A stretch of 60,989 nucleotides of DNA from Chromatiaceae bacterium (GTDB lineage Bacteria > Pseudomonadota > Gammaproteobacteria > Chromatiales > Chromatiaceae), in NCBI GenBank assembly GCA_027078745.1, contig JALWWO010000008.1, forward strand, positions 1 to 60,989, given 5' to 3'. The stretch's first letter is position 1, and the number at the start of each line of letters is the position of its first letter. The notes beneath the pieces are model-generated. The model was not told the DNA's origin. It was given only the letters and a program-made list of their open reading frames with translations, and did not search any database. A program made the position numbers and the translations under genes. Below are positions 27,553 through 35,394 of this stretch, piece by piece.

Positions 27553-28631
27553 CGGACTTGCCTGACCTGTAGGGTTTTGCCTTGGACGATCACCGGCAGA
27601 CCGGCGGCAAGGTGCAGGATCACCCGATCCCCGGGGGCAAACTGGATGCCCGTGATGGATTGACCCGGCGCCGGGCGCAGTGTTTTCAGCGGTTCTAAGG
27701 TGTTCGGATCCAGGATGCGCACCTGTTCCCCGCAGCCACCGATCCAGAGCGCGGAAGCCCCTGAGTACAGCTTGCATCCAGCCGCAGGCGCGGGAATCTG
27801 CCGGAGGAGCTTTTTCTCATCGAAATCAAAAACGCGGATCAGGGGTTCTTCCCCATGGGGCAGGCCCAGCAGCAGACGACCGCTTCGCCAGAACGCACCT
27901 CGCCCCAGTTCCAGGGCGGGTTCCAAGGGTAAGGTTCCGATGGACCGGCGCACATCCAAATGAATGAGCTGGACGGCCGGATCTTCCCCCATGCGTCCCA
28001 GGATCATGCGGTTGTCCGGAGTCAAGAGCAGGGCTCGCAGGGGGGCATCCAGCGAAATGCGGCGCGCGGGGAAGCGTCCCGTCTCTCGGGCGATGCCTTC
28101 GTCCATGCGGTAATCGTGCATGGGGCCGTTGTACACCGGCAGGGGATCATCTTCCAACAAGACTTCCCAGAGTTCGGCCAGTTGTTCGAAGCGCAGGAGA
28201 AAGCTTTGCCGGAGGGGAGCCGCCTGAATCTGAAGGATCTTCCCGCTGGGCACGGATTTTAGCAGGGAAAGCCGGACTGCATCCAGGATGAACAGGCCGG
28301 TATCCCCAGCGACGGCGAGATAACGCCCATCTCCTGAAAGTGCTAAGGCATGACTGGGACTGCCGAGATGGGCCCGCGCTGAGACCTTTCCCCGCTTCAG
28401 ATCTAACCGTTGAACTTCCCCCGAGCAGGAGAGGACATAGGCGTTTTTCCCATCGGGAGAAAAGACCGGTCCGTCGCATCCTTTCCCCTGCAGGGGCAGC
28501 TGCTGGCGGAGATTCAGGGTTTCTTCCTCGATGAACAGCAGGCTTTGGCGATCTGGCGAGAAGCTGAGCAGATCCCCCCAAGCCGTGCCGAAAGAAAGCC
28601 AGAGACTGAGGAGCAAAAGACGGGTTTTCAT
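27549..28631 (-). CDS. Secreted d1-type beta-propeller protein, NirF/NirN-like paralogue
   Basis: 360 residues with a cleavable signal peptide (ends about TAWGDL). The rest is WD40-like/cytochrome-d1-like propeller repeats, for instance [25 protein letters not shown] and [25 protein letters not shown]. No heme c site is present. The organisation resembles NirF and the C-terminal domain of NirN, both encoded in this locus, but with little residue identity outside the repeats. It overlaps the c'-like cytochrome gene and odhB by four bases each, so it is translated with the operon. Binding of heme d1 or a precursor is an inference. Confidence 0.75.
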   Translation of the reverse strand: MKTRLLLLSLWLSFGTAWGDLLSFSPDRQSLLFIEEETLNLRQQLPLQGKGCDGPVFSPDGKNAYVLSCSGEVQRLDLKRGKVSARAHLGSPSHALALSGDGRYLAVAGDTGLFILDAVRLSLLKSVPSGKILQIQAAPLRQSFLLRFEQLAELWEVLLEDDPLPVYNGPMHDYRMDEGIARETGRFPARRISLDAPLRALLLTPDNRMILGRMGEDPAVQLIHLDVRRSIGTLPLEPALELGRGAFWRSGRLLLGLPHGEEPLIRVFDFDEKKLLRQIPAPAAGCKLYSGASALWIGGCGEQVRILDPNTLEPLKTLRPAPGQSITGIQFAPGDRVILHLAAGLPVIVQGKTLQVRQVR

Positions 28632-29101
28632 AGTGTGCTGGATACCTCGATGCGATAGGCCGCATGGCAGCCTACACAGTTTTGCAGCAATTCGCCCAGG
28701 GCTTGTAAAATCTGCTGGGGATCGCCGAATTGCTCCGCATCCAGGGCGAGCTGATCGAAGCGGCGATGAGTGTCCAGCCCCAACCTCTTGAAGCCCAGGG
28801 GCAGTTTAGCGACGAGCGGAAAGGGGATGTCTTCTCGGGCCGGCATACCCACCGCGCGGGCCGCTTGAACGGCTGGCCTGAGATCCTCGCCCCCAGTCGC
28901 TGCGGCCAGAATTTGCTGGGTGGCAGCGAGGAAGGCGCGCATTTCTTTAAGCACCAGATCCCGTTCTTCCGTGCTGAGCAGCACGGCGGTGCGACCGTCG
29001 GAAGCAGGGGCGACGATGCCCAGAAGGAAGAGATAAGCCAGCAGGGCGAGGACCAGGGCGAGCAGGGCGGCGAGCGTCCAACACCAGCGCATGAACGGCA
29101 C
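28628..29101 (-). CDS. Small membrane-anchored cytochrome c, c'-like (C-terminal heme site)
   Basis: 157 residues. An N-terminal TM helix (about 7-30) looks uncleaved. The only heme site, CVGCH (residues 142-146), is near the C-terminus behind a helical domain, which is the layout of cytochrome c' and related four-helix cytochromes. It starts two bases after nirJ and overlaps the propeller gene by four. It could deliver or take electrons in a late step of heme d1 formation, or serve a d1 enzyme; neither is shown by sequence. Confidence 0.8.
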   Translation of the reverse strand: MPFMRWCWTLAALLALVLALLAYLFLLGIVAPASDGRTAVLLSTEERDLVLKEMRAFLAATQQILAAATGGEDLRPAVQAARAVGMPAREDIPFPLVAKLPLGFKRLGLDTHRRFDQLALDAEQFGDPQQILQALGELLQNCVGCHAAYRIEVSSTL

Positions 29102-29103
29102 TC

Positions 29104-30282
29104 CTACGAGAGTTCGGAAAGGGGGGCGGCCGTTGAAATGGAGCTGCTGACTCCGATTTCCTCATCTGTCAGATAGCAGCCCGGATCCTCCGCCCAGGGG
29201 TTGCCCGTGAGCCGCCAAGCGCGGGTGCGGCTGTTGCCGCCGCAGATCGCGCGATAGCGGCAGCGGGCACAGCGGCCTTCCAAGGGTCTGGGGCGCTGTT
29301 TCAATCCCGCCATCAGGGGGTCGGAACGGTCTTCCCAGATGGCGGAAAAGGGCCGTTCCGTCACCTTGCCCAGGCTGTAATCCCACCACATGGTATCCGG
29401 ATGCACCCGCCCTTCGTTGTCGATGTTGGCGATCTGAACGCCCGAGGCATTGCCCCCCCAGCGGGTCAGCATGGCTTGCAGTTTGGGCACGGCTTCGGGC
29501 AAATGGCGCCGGGCCCACAGGAGCAACCAGACCCCATCCGCATCATTGTTACCCGTGACAAACTCCCGCTTGCGCCCCTGTTGCACATCCTGCCAACAGG
29601 TCTCGAAGAGCAGGTTCATGGCCCAGCGAGTCTGCTGATGCTGCAGATCATCCCTGCGGTTTTTATAGCCGCGGCCCGCATAGTTCAGGTGGGAGAGGTA
29701 GAATTTTTCGATGCCCTCCGCTTCCATGAGTTGGAGCAGATCCGGCAGTTCCCGCGCATTGTCCTGGGTGAGGGTGAAGCGCAAGCCCACCTTCAGCCCC
29801 GCATCTCGACAAAGGCGCAGCCCCCGCAGGGCTTCATCAAAGGCGCCTTGACGGCGGCGGAACCGATCGTGGGTCTCGCGCAGCCCGTCCAAGCTGATGC
29901 CGATGTAATCAAACCGAGCGTTTCGGATCTCCGCCAGCTTGGCTGCATCGATCAGGGTGCCGTTCGTGGACAGCCCCACATAGAAGCCCAGAGCCTTGGC
30001 ACGGGCGCTGATCGGAAAGAGCTGGGGATGCAGCAGGGGTTCCCCGCCGGAGAGGATGAGCACGGACACGCCGTAGGCGTGCAGATCGTCCATGACGGCA
30101 AAGATCTGATCTAAGCTCAGCTCGTTGGGAAAGTCCTTATCGGCGGAAGTGGCGTAGCAGTGCTTGCAGGTGAGGTTGCACCGACGGACTAAATTCCAGA
30201 TCACCACGGGCCCCCGAAGGGCTGGGGGCTGGGGCGGTGAGGGCGATTGCAGGGCGTGCAGATAGCGGCTGAGACGGAACAT
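29104..30282 (-). CDS. nirJ: Heme d1 biosynthesis radical SAM protein NirJ
   Basis: 392 residues. The radical-SAM cluster motif is CNLTCKHC (Cys-35, -39, -42), followed by the SAM-binding LILSGGEPLLHP. A C-terminal SPASM-like cysteine set is visible (CARCRYRAICGGNSRTRAW and a later Cys). NirJ removes propionate side chains from 12,18-didecarboxysiroheme and installs the oxo groups of heme d1. It lies between the siroheme decarboxylase genes and a cytochrome gene on the same strand. The Gly-Gly-Asn-Ser-Arg-x-Arg-Ala stretch is characteristic of NirJ. Confidence 0.95.
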   Translation of the reverse strand: MFRLSRYLHALQSPSPPQPPALRGPVVIWNLVRRCNLTCKHCYATSADKDFPNELSLDQIFAVMDDLHAYGVSVLILSGGEPLLHPQLFPISARAKALGFYVGLSTNGTLIDAAKLAEIRNARFDYIGISLDGLRETHDRFRRRQGAFDEALRGLRLCRDAGLKVGLRFTLTQDNARELPDLLQLMEAEGIEKFYLSHLNYAGRGYKNRRDDLQHQQTRWAMNLLFETCWQDVQQGRKREFVTGNNDADGVWLLLWARRHLPEAVPKLQAMLTRWGGNASGVQIANIDNEGRVHPDTMWWDYSLGKVTERPFSAIWEDRSDPLMAGLKQRPRPLEGRCARCRYRAICGGNSRTRAWRLTGNPWAEDPGCYLTDEEIGVSSSISTAAPLSELS

Positions 30283-30299
30283 AAGCGGGCCTGGGTTTT

Positions 30300-31304
30300 T
30301 CAGGGCGGCGCCGGTTCGAATTGCAGGCGCAAGCCGGTTTTTTTGAGCACAGCAGTGCTGTAGAGCACTTGATGTTGGCGGCAGTGGCTGCCGAGGAGCG
30401 CGGCGATGCGGGCGGTTTTCTCCGCCACCGCCGTTCGGTCGATACCGTGCACCATAGCGAAGAGATTATAGGGCCAATGGGGCAGCCGGCGGGGGCGCAG
30501 ATAGCAATGGCTCACGAAATCCAAGGCTCCCAGCTGTTCCCCCAGGGCGATGGCCCGATCGTCCGGCACATCCCACACGGACATGCCGTTGCCCCGCAGC
30601 CCCAAGCGATAATGATTGGGCACCGCACCGATGCGGCGGATGGCACCGGTGCGCAACATCTTTTCCAACCGTCGCAACAGGGTGTCGAGGGAACAATCGA
30701 GTTGCGCCGCCAGCTGGGCATAGGGTTCGGGCACCAGGGGCAAGCCGCTCTGAGTCGCGGCCACGATCGATTGATCCAGGGCATCCAGGGGTTCTGGGGC
30801 TTCCCGTTCCCTCGGGGGCAGGCGGCGCAGGCGCAAGGCGCCGGTCTCTCCGATCTCCAGCCAGAACCCCAGGTGGAATTCCCGCTGCTTGGGGAAATCG
30901 TAGACGGGCAAGCCGGTCTCCGCTCGGATCAGGTTCAGGGTGGATTGCAAAGCGGTTTCACTGGGGACGGCGAGCACAAACCACATGTTCAGGGCATGAT
31001 CTCGGCGATAGTTGTGCGCCACCTGGGGCAGGGCGTTGACTTGGGCGGCCACGCGGTCGAACGCGGCTTCCGGCACGGACAAGGCCGCCAGGGTGAACCG
31101 CCCGCCCAAGCGCTCCGCGTCGAACAGGGGGCCGAACCGGCTCAAGATGCCCTGTGCCAACAGATCTTGAATGCTGGCGATCAGGACCCCTTCAGCAACG
31201 CCGAGCCGATCGCCGACTTGCCGATAAGGCCGCTCGCTGAGGGGGAAGCCCCCCTGAAAGCCGTTGATGAATGCCCGTTGCAGGGGGGAAAGCTTAGGGA
31301 TCAT
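30300..31304 (-). CDS. nirDL: Siroheme decarboxylase, fused NirD and NirL
   Basis: 334 residues from ATG 31304; the frame is open further upstream but only as shadow of nirH. Two Lrp/AsnC-like units are joined: residues 1-150 (helix-turn-helix, then VAHNYRRDHALNMWFVLAV) and about 175-334 (a second helix-turn-helix, then FVSHCYLRPRRLPHWPYNLFAMVHG). Conserved His/Arg of the active site are present in both. With NirG and NirH it converts siroheme to 12,18-didecarboxysiroheme. In Pseudomonas nirD and nirL are separate genes; fusions occur in some bacteria. The start overlaps nirH by 11 bases. Confidence 0.93.
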   Translation of the reverse strand: MIPKLSPLQRAFINGFQGGFPLSERPYRQVGDRLGVAEGVLIASIQDLLAQGILSRFGPLFDAERLGGRFTLAALSVPEAAFDRVAAQVNALPQVAHNYRRDHALNMWFVLAVPSETALQSTLNLIRAETGLPVYDFPKQREFHLGFWLEIGETGALRLRRLPPREREAPEPLDALDQSIVAATQSGLPLVPEPYAQLAAQLDCSLDTLLRRLEKMLRTGAIRRIGAVPNHYRLGLRGNGMSVWDVPDDRAIALGEQLGALDFVSHCYLRPRRLPHWPYNLFAMVHGIDRTAVAEKTARIAALLGSHCRQHQVLYSTAVLKKTGLRLQFEPAPP

Positions 31305-31770
31305 AGCAGGCGCCCCGCTGGCGGAACCGCCGTCCGCTGAACAGGACGGCATGATCGATGTCTTTGAGCTGGCAGCGCTGCCGGATCTCCTCCACCTGGG
31401 CCAGCACGGCTTCCCGATCTCGCCCATGGATCATGGTGAAAAGATTGTAGGGCCAATGGGGCGGGCGAGGCGGTCGGCGATAGCAGAGAGTAACGAAGGG
31501 CAATCGGCCCATCTGTCGCCCCAATTCCGCAACCCGTTCTTCGGGAATCGCCCAAACCACCATGGCATTGGCCCGATAGCCCAGCTCCTGATGGCGCACC
31601 ACCACCCCGAAGCGCTTGATGGTACCCTGTTCGCGGAGCCGTTGAATGCCCTCGATCACCTGGGCTTCCGGCCATCCCAACCGCTTCGCCAGGGCTGCAT
31701 AGGGACGGGGTTCCAGGGGCAAACCCTGCTGGATGGCCCGGATCAACGCCGTTTCTTCCTCTGCTCTCAT
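31294..31770 (-). CDS. nirH: Siroheme decarboxylase subunit NirH
   Basis: 158 residues from ATG 31770, which shares one base with the nirG stop (TGATG); two GTG codons lie just upstream. Lrp/AsnC-like fold: N-terminal helix-turn-helix (YAALAKRLGWPEAQVIEGIQ) and C-terminal ligand domain with FVTLCYRRPPRPPHWPYNLFTMIHG. This matches the NirL/NirH type. The His found in the equivalent SHCY site of NirL is Leu here (TLCY), so the two are not catalytically equal. H rather than L is assigned because L is fused to D in the next gene. Confidence 0.88.
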   Translation of the reverse strand: MRAEEETALIRAIQQGLPLEPRPYAALAKRLGWPEAQVIEGIQRLREQGTIKRFGVVVRHQELGYRANAMVVWAIPEERVAELGRQMGRLPFVTLCYRRPPRPPHWPYNLFTMIHGRDREAVLAQVEEIRQRCQLKDIDHAVLFSGRRFRQRGACYDP

Positions 31771-32237
31771 CACCACAGGGGAAATCCGAGATCGATGTGA
31801 TAGGACTCGATCATGGGCAGGTCCAGGACGGGAAGGCCGGTGCGCTGCTGGATCTCTTGCAGGATCTCCTGAATGCGGGTTTCATCCGAAGCGGTCAGCA
31901 CGAACCAGAGGTTGAACGGATGCAACCGCTCATAATTGTGATTGACCTCCCGAAATGAATTGACCAAGGCGGCCACGGATTCCAAGCGCTCCGGCGGTAC
32001 TGCCATGGCAGCCAGGGTGCTCGCGCCCACGCGCTGCGGCTGTAAGACCGGACCGATCCGACTGATGGCACCTGCTTGCATCAGGCGTTTCAGGCGCTGC
32101 AACACCTGCGCTTCCGAAATGCCGAGCTGTTTCCCGATCGCCGCAAAGGGCTGGGGACACAGGGGAAAATCCCGCTGAAAATCGTTGAGCAACCGCCGGT
32201 CGATGGCATCGAGCGTCAGGGACGCACTCGCCTTCAT
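31770..32237 (-). CDS. nirG: Siroheme decarboxylase subunit NirG
   Basis: 155 residues. The N-terminal helix-turn-helix (FAAIGKQLGISEAQVLQRLKRL) is followed by the AsnC-like domain with EVNHNYERLHPFNLWFVLTA, the NirD/NirG type. Since NirD is fused to NirL here, this is NirG. It acts with NirDL and NirH on siroheme in the cytosol. It overlaps nirF by four bases and nirH by a shared TGATG. Confidence 0.88.
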   Translation of the reverse strand: MKASASLTLDAIDRRLLNDFQRDFPLCPQPFAAIGKQLGISEAQVLQRLKRLMQAGAISRIGPVLQPQRVGASTLAAMAVPPERLESVAALVNSFREVNHNYERLHPFNLWFVLTASDETRIQEILQEIQQRTGLPVLDLPMIESYHIDLGFPLW

Positions 32238-33397
32238 AGCCCGATCTTGTGTGCCCGAGCAGTCAGGAAGATCCCGCTGGGTTTCTTTGCGGGGAGCGTC
32301 GCCCGGCGAGTGAAGCTGGCGGTGTCATAGACTTGCACCTCGTTTCCATCCCGCACGGATACCCAGACTTCTTCCCCCTTGGGTTCGAACTCCATGTGGA
32401 GCACGGCGGGCCCTGGATGGAGTTCCTTGACCAAAGCTAGAGTCTCGGTGTCGAAGACCTGAATATAGCCATTATCGGGGAAGGCGAAGTTCACCCAGAT
32501 TTGCCGACCGTCCGGTCGCGCCATGACGAACACCGGCTGCCCTTTGACAGGGATTTGCCCGATCTCCTGCCAGGTTTCCATGTCGATGACCAGCACCGCA
32601 TGATGACCCATGGCAGGTACGAAGGCCCGTCGGCCCGCCACCGCCCAGCCCTCCAAATGGGGCATCTTGTAGACGGGCAGCCGCTGATCCCCCTTGCCGT
32701 AATGGGGCAGGATGCGGCGCACGCCCGCTTCCGGATGCCAGAGATCCAGCAGAGCGAAGCCGTCTTCCCCGAAGAGTCCGGCGATGTAATAGCGACCATC
32801 CGGCGTGATGAGGGCATCGTAGGGATTCTTGCCGATCTGGGCAAAGCGCTGGACTTTGGGATGCTGGGGATCCTTGAGATCCGCAATCCAGATCTCCCCC
32901 GCATCCCAGAGGCTGAAGACAAAGCGGTTGCCCGGCGCATCCACCAGGCCCACCACTTTAGACCGCTCGCCCCGCTCGCCATAGGTGGCGGGAATGTCCG
33001 CGACGAGATCCAAGGTCTCGGTATCGAAGATCCGCACTCCCCCGGGCGCATAGTTGGACACGGCGACCAGGCGCCCATCCTGAGAGATGGCCCCGCCGAT
33101 GCTGTTGCCCCCCTGCTGAATGCGCTTGACCAGGCGTTTTTCCAGGAGATCCACCTTGGAAAGCCCCCCGTCCCGACCGAACACGAAGGCATAGCGTTCA
33201 TCTCGGGAGAAGACCACCGAGGCATGGGAGAGATCCCCCAGCCCCTCGATCCGACCCAAGGCGGTATTGCCGGAGGTTTCGATGAGCTGTACGGAACCCG
33301 ATGCCCGTTCGATGAAGAGGCCCAGATCGCCGGTGCCCCGCTCGGCGAAGCTCTGCAAGGGTAGGAGGAGAGAGAGAAGGAATGGGTAGAATTTCAT
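32234..33397 (-). CDS. nirF: Heme d1 biosynthesis protein NirF
   Basis: 387 residues from ATG 33397, which overlaps the nirC stop (ATGA). Signal peptide (MKFYPFLLSLLLPLQSFA), then a d1-type eight-bladed propeller: VVFSRDERYAFVFGRDGGLSKVDL, AISQDGRLVAVSNYAPGGVRIFDTET, and the closing VSVRDGNEVQVYDTASF. NirF is a periplasmic or lipoprotein factor that binds late d1 precursors and partners NirN and NirS. No lipobox Cys is visible, so this one should be soluble or held by an uncleaved signal. Confidence 0.93.
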   Translation of the reverse strand: MKFYPFLLSLLLPLQSFAERGTGDLGLFIERASGSVQLIETSGNTALGRIEGLGDLSHASVVFSRDERYAFVFGRDGGLSKVDLLEKRLVKRIQQGGNSIGGAISQDGRLVAVSNYAPGGVRIFDTETLDLVADIPATYGERGERSKVVGLVDAPGNRFVFSLWDAGEIWIADLKDPQHPKVQRFAQIGKNPYDALITPDGRYYIAGLFGEDGFALLDLWHPEAGVRRILPHYGKGDQRLPVYKMPHLEGWAVAGRRAFVPAMGHHAVLVIDMETWQEIGQIPVKGQPVFVMARPDGRQIWVNFAFPDNGYIQVFDTETLALVKELHPGPAVLHMEFEPKGEEVWVSVRDGNEVQVYDTASFTRRATLPAKKPSGIFLTARAHKIGL

Positions 33398-33717
33398 GGT
33401 TGTTCCAGGAGAAGATTCGCCAGCCAGACAGCTTCTTCCTCCGTGAGGAAGGGTTGCCAGGGGGGCATGGCGGTGCCCGGCCGACCGAAGAGGATGGTGG
33501 CGGCGAGATAGGAAGCCGGTTTTCCCGCGAGGGCAGCCCCCCGCAGCGGCGGCCCTAAGCCCCCGCGCAGTCGAAGCCCATGGCAGGAACCGCAATCCTG
33601 TGCTAACAGATTTCGCAATTCCGCCTGCCGTGCTGGGGAGATCTGAATGTATTCCGTGGCAGACAGGCCCGTCATGAACAGAATTCCCAACGCCAAAGCG
33701 CCCAATCGTTTGCCCAT
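33394..33717 (-). CDS. nirC: Small periplasmic c-type cytochrome NirC
   Basis: 107 residues from ATG 33717, with GAGGAGG upstream as ribosome-binding site; the frame is open further up but without signal-peptide logic. Signal peptide (about 1-21), heme site CGSCH (residues 42-46), axial Met in GTAMPPW. This is the class I cytochrome c55x encoded with nirF in denitrifiers; it can pass electrons to or from NirN/NirS. First gene of the minus-strand operon, divergent from nirN with 94 bases between start codons. Confidence 0.9.
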   Translation of the reverse strand: MGKRLGALALGILFMTGLSATEYIQISPARQAELRNLLAQDCGSCHGLRLRGGLGPPLRGAALAGKPASYLAATILFGRPGTAMPPWQPFLTEEEAVWLANLLLEQP

Positions 33718-33811
33718 CCCCGATACCTCCTCAACGCCTGCGCGCATTCTAAACGAAGGGCAATGCCCTATGATAGATGAATCGCAGTGGCCCAAATGTT
33801 CAGGAAGTCCG
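33718..33811. promoter_or_regulatory. Divergent nirC/nirN promoter region
   Basis: 94 bases that must drive both nirC (leftward) and nirN (rightward). I searched for an FNR/DNR box (TTGAT-N4-ATCAA) and see none that fits on either strand; TGAT followed by GAATC is only a partial match. AGGAAG precedes nirN and GAGGAGG precedes nirC. Confidence 0.45.
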
Positions 33812-35296
33812 ATGTTTCTCTCCTTATTTTTCCTCTCGATCAGCCTTTTGTTTTCCTCTTTCGCCCATGGGGAAGTCGATTCGATCTATCAGCAGCATTG
33901 CGCGGCATGTCATGGGAAGGATCGGCTGGGCGGCATGGGACCGGCGCTGCTGCCGGAAAATCTCAGGCGGCTGAAACCCAAGGCGGCGGCTCAGGTGATC
34001 GCCCAGGGCCGCCCCGCTACCCAGATGCCCGCCTTTGGGGAGAAGCTCCCGCCGGATCAGATCGCCGCTTTGGTCGAGTGGATCTATACCCCGCTGCCGG
34101 AACCCCCTGTCTGGGATCTGGCCGAGATCCGCGCCAGCCAGAAGATCTACTATGCCCCGGGCACCCTGCCGGATCAGCCCAAATTCCAAGCGGACATAGA
34201 CAATCTCTTCCTCGTCGTGGAGCTGGGGGATCATCATGCAACCCTGCTGGACGGCGATCGCTTCACACCCATCTACCGCTTTCCCACCCGCCGCGCTCTG
34301 CACGGAGGCCCGAAATATGCAGCAGGGGGGCGATATGTCTACTTCGCCTCTCGGGACGGCTGGATCAGCAAGTTCGACATTTTCAATCTGACCTATGTGG
34401 CGGAGATCCGGGCCGGCATCAACACCCGCAACTTGGCTGTCTCTCCGGATGGGCGCTATGTGCTGGTGGCGAACTATCTTCCCCATACACTGGTCTTGCT
34501 GGAGGGGGGGGATCTCTCCCCCATTCGGGTGATTCCAGTGCGAGGTGCCCAGGGGAAGAGTTCTCGGGTGAGCGCAGTCTATGCAGCCCCATCCCGCCAT
34601 AGCTTCATCGCCGCCCTAAAGGACATTCCCGAAGTTTGGGAACTGTCCTATGCGGGGGAAGCGGTGGAAAAAGGATTCCCCGTCCGGCGCATTCTCCTGA
34701 AGGATTATCTGGATGATTTCTTCCTCACTCAGGACGAGCGCAAGATCGTAGGCACGGCCCGCGATGGCACTGGACAAGTGGTGGATCTGGACTCGGGGCA
34801 GGCTCTCGAAAAGATCGCATTGCCCGGGATGCCCCACCTGAGTTCTGCCATCACCTGGCCGTATGGAGATACCTGGGTGCTCGCCACCCCGAACATTAAA
34901 ACGGGTAAGGTCAGCGTCATCGATCTGAAGACCTGGCGGGCCATCCGAGAGATTCCCACCCTAGGACCTGGCTTCTTCCTGCGCAGCCACGAGCGTTCCC
35001 CCTATGCCTGGGTAGATGTGTTCTTCGGCAAGGACCGAGATGCCATGCAGGTCATCGACAAGAAAACCTTGCGCATTGTCAAAACCCTGCGGCCCGCACC
35101 GGGCAAGACCTCGGCCCATGTGGAATTCACCAAAGACGGCCGCTATGCCCTGGTGAGTATCTGGGATCTGGACGGCGCCTTGGTCGTCTACGACGGGAAC
35201 ACGCTGGAAGAGGTCAAGCGGATCCCCATGAAGAAACCCTCGGGCAAATACAATGTGCACAACAAGCTCAGCCGCTCTGCGGGAACCAGCCATTGA
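33812..35296 (+). CDS. nirN: Dihydro-heme d1 dehydrogenase NirN (cytochrome c/d1 protein)
   Basis: 494 residues from ATG 33812 (AGGAAG before it), nearly the length of Pseudomonas NirN. Signal peptide to about residue 20, heme c site CAACH (30-34) with axial Met in ATQMPAF, then an eight-bladed d1 propeller. NirN and NirS share this architecture, but NirS has two distal-pocket His. At the matching places here the sequence reads FFLTQDERKIV and HLSSAITWPYG, without them, so nitrite reduction is unlikely. The ending KKPSGKYNVHNKLSRSAGTSH also fits NirN. The role is oxidation of dihydro-d1 to heme d1 in the periplasm. Confidence 0.87.
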   Translation: MFLSLFFLSISLLFSSFAHGEVDSIYQQHCAACHGKDRLGGMGPALLPENLRRLKPKAAAQVIAQGRPATQMPAFGEKLPPDQIAALVEWIYTPLPEPPVWDLAEIRASQKIYYAPGTLPDQPKFQADIDNLFLVVELGDHHATLLDGDRFTPIYRFPTRRALHGGPKYAAGGRYVYFASRDGWISKFDIFNLTYVAEIRAGINTRNLAVSPDGRYVLVANYLPHTLVLLEGGDLSPIRVIPVRGAQGKSSRVSAVYAAPSRHSFIAALKDIPEVWELSYAGEAVEKGFPVRRILLKDYLDDFFLTQDERKIVGTARDGTGQVVDLDSGQALEKIALPGMPHLSSAITWPYGDTWVLATPNIKTGKVSVIDLKTWRAIREIPTLGPGFFLRSHERSPYAWVDVFFGKDRDAMQVIDKKTLRIVKTLRPAPGKTSAHVEFTKDGRYALVSIWDLDGALVVYDGNTLEEVKRIPMKKPSGKYNVHNKLSRSAGTSH

Positions 35297-35394
35297 ATCT
35301 TCAGTTAGGTTTTGATTCCTGGGTGCTTTGTGCTATCTATGAAAACCCGAGACTGAAGCTCGGTGCTACTCCCTTTGAACTCCTGGAGATCTCC

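Noticed and set aside
33718-33811. FNR/DNR box between nirC and nirN
   Set aside because: Only a partial half-site match; not enough to call.
33812-35296. Assignment as nitrite reductase NirS
   Set aside because: Length and heme sites fit both, but the two distal His of NirS are missing at the aligned places and the C-terminus fits NirN.
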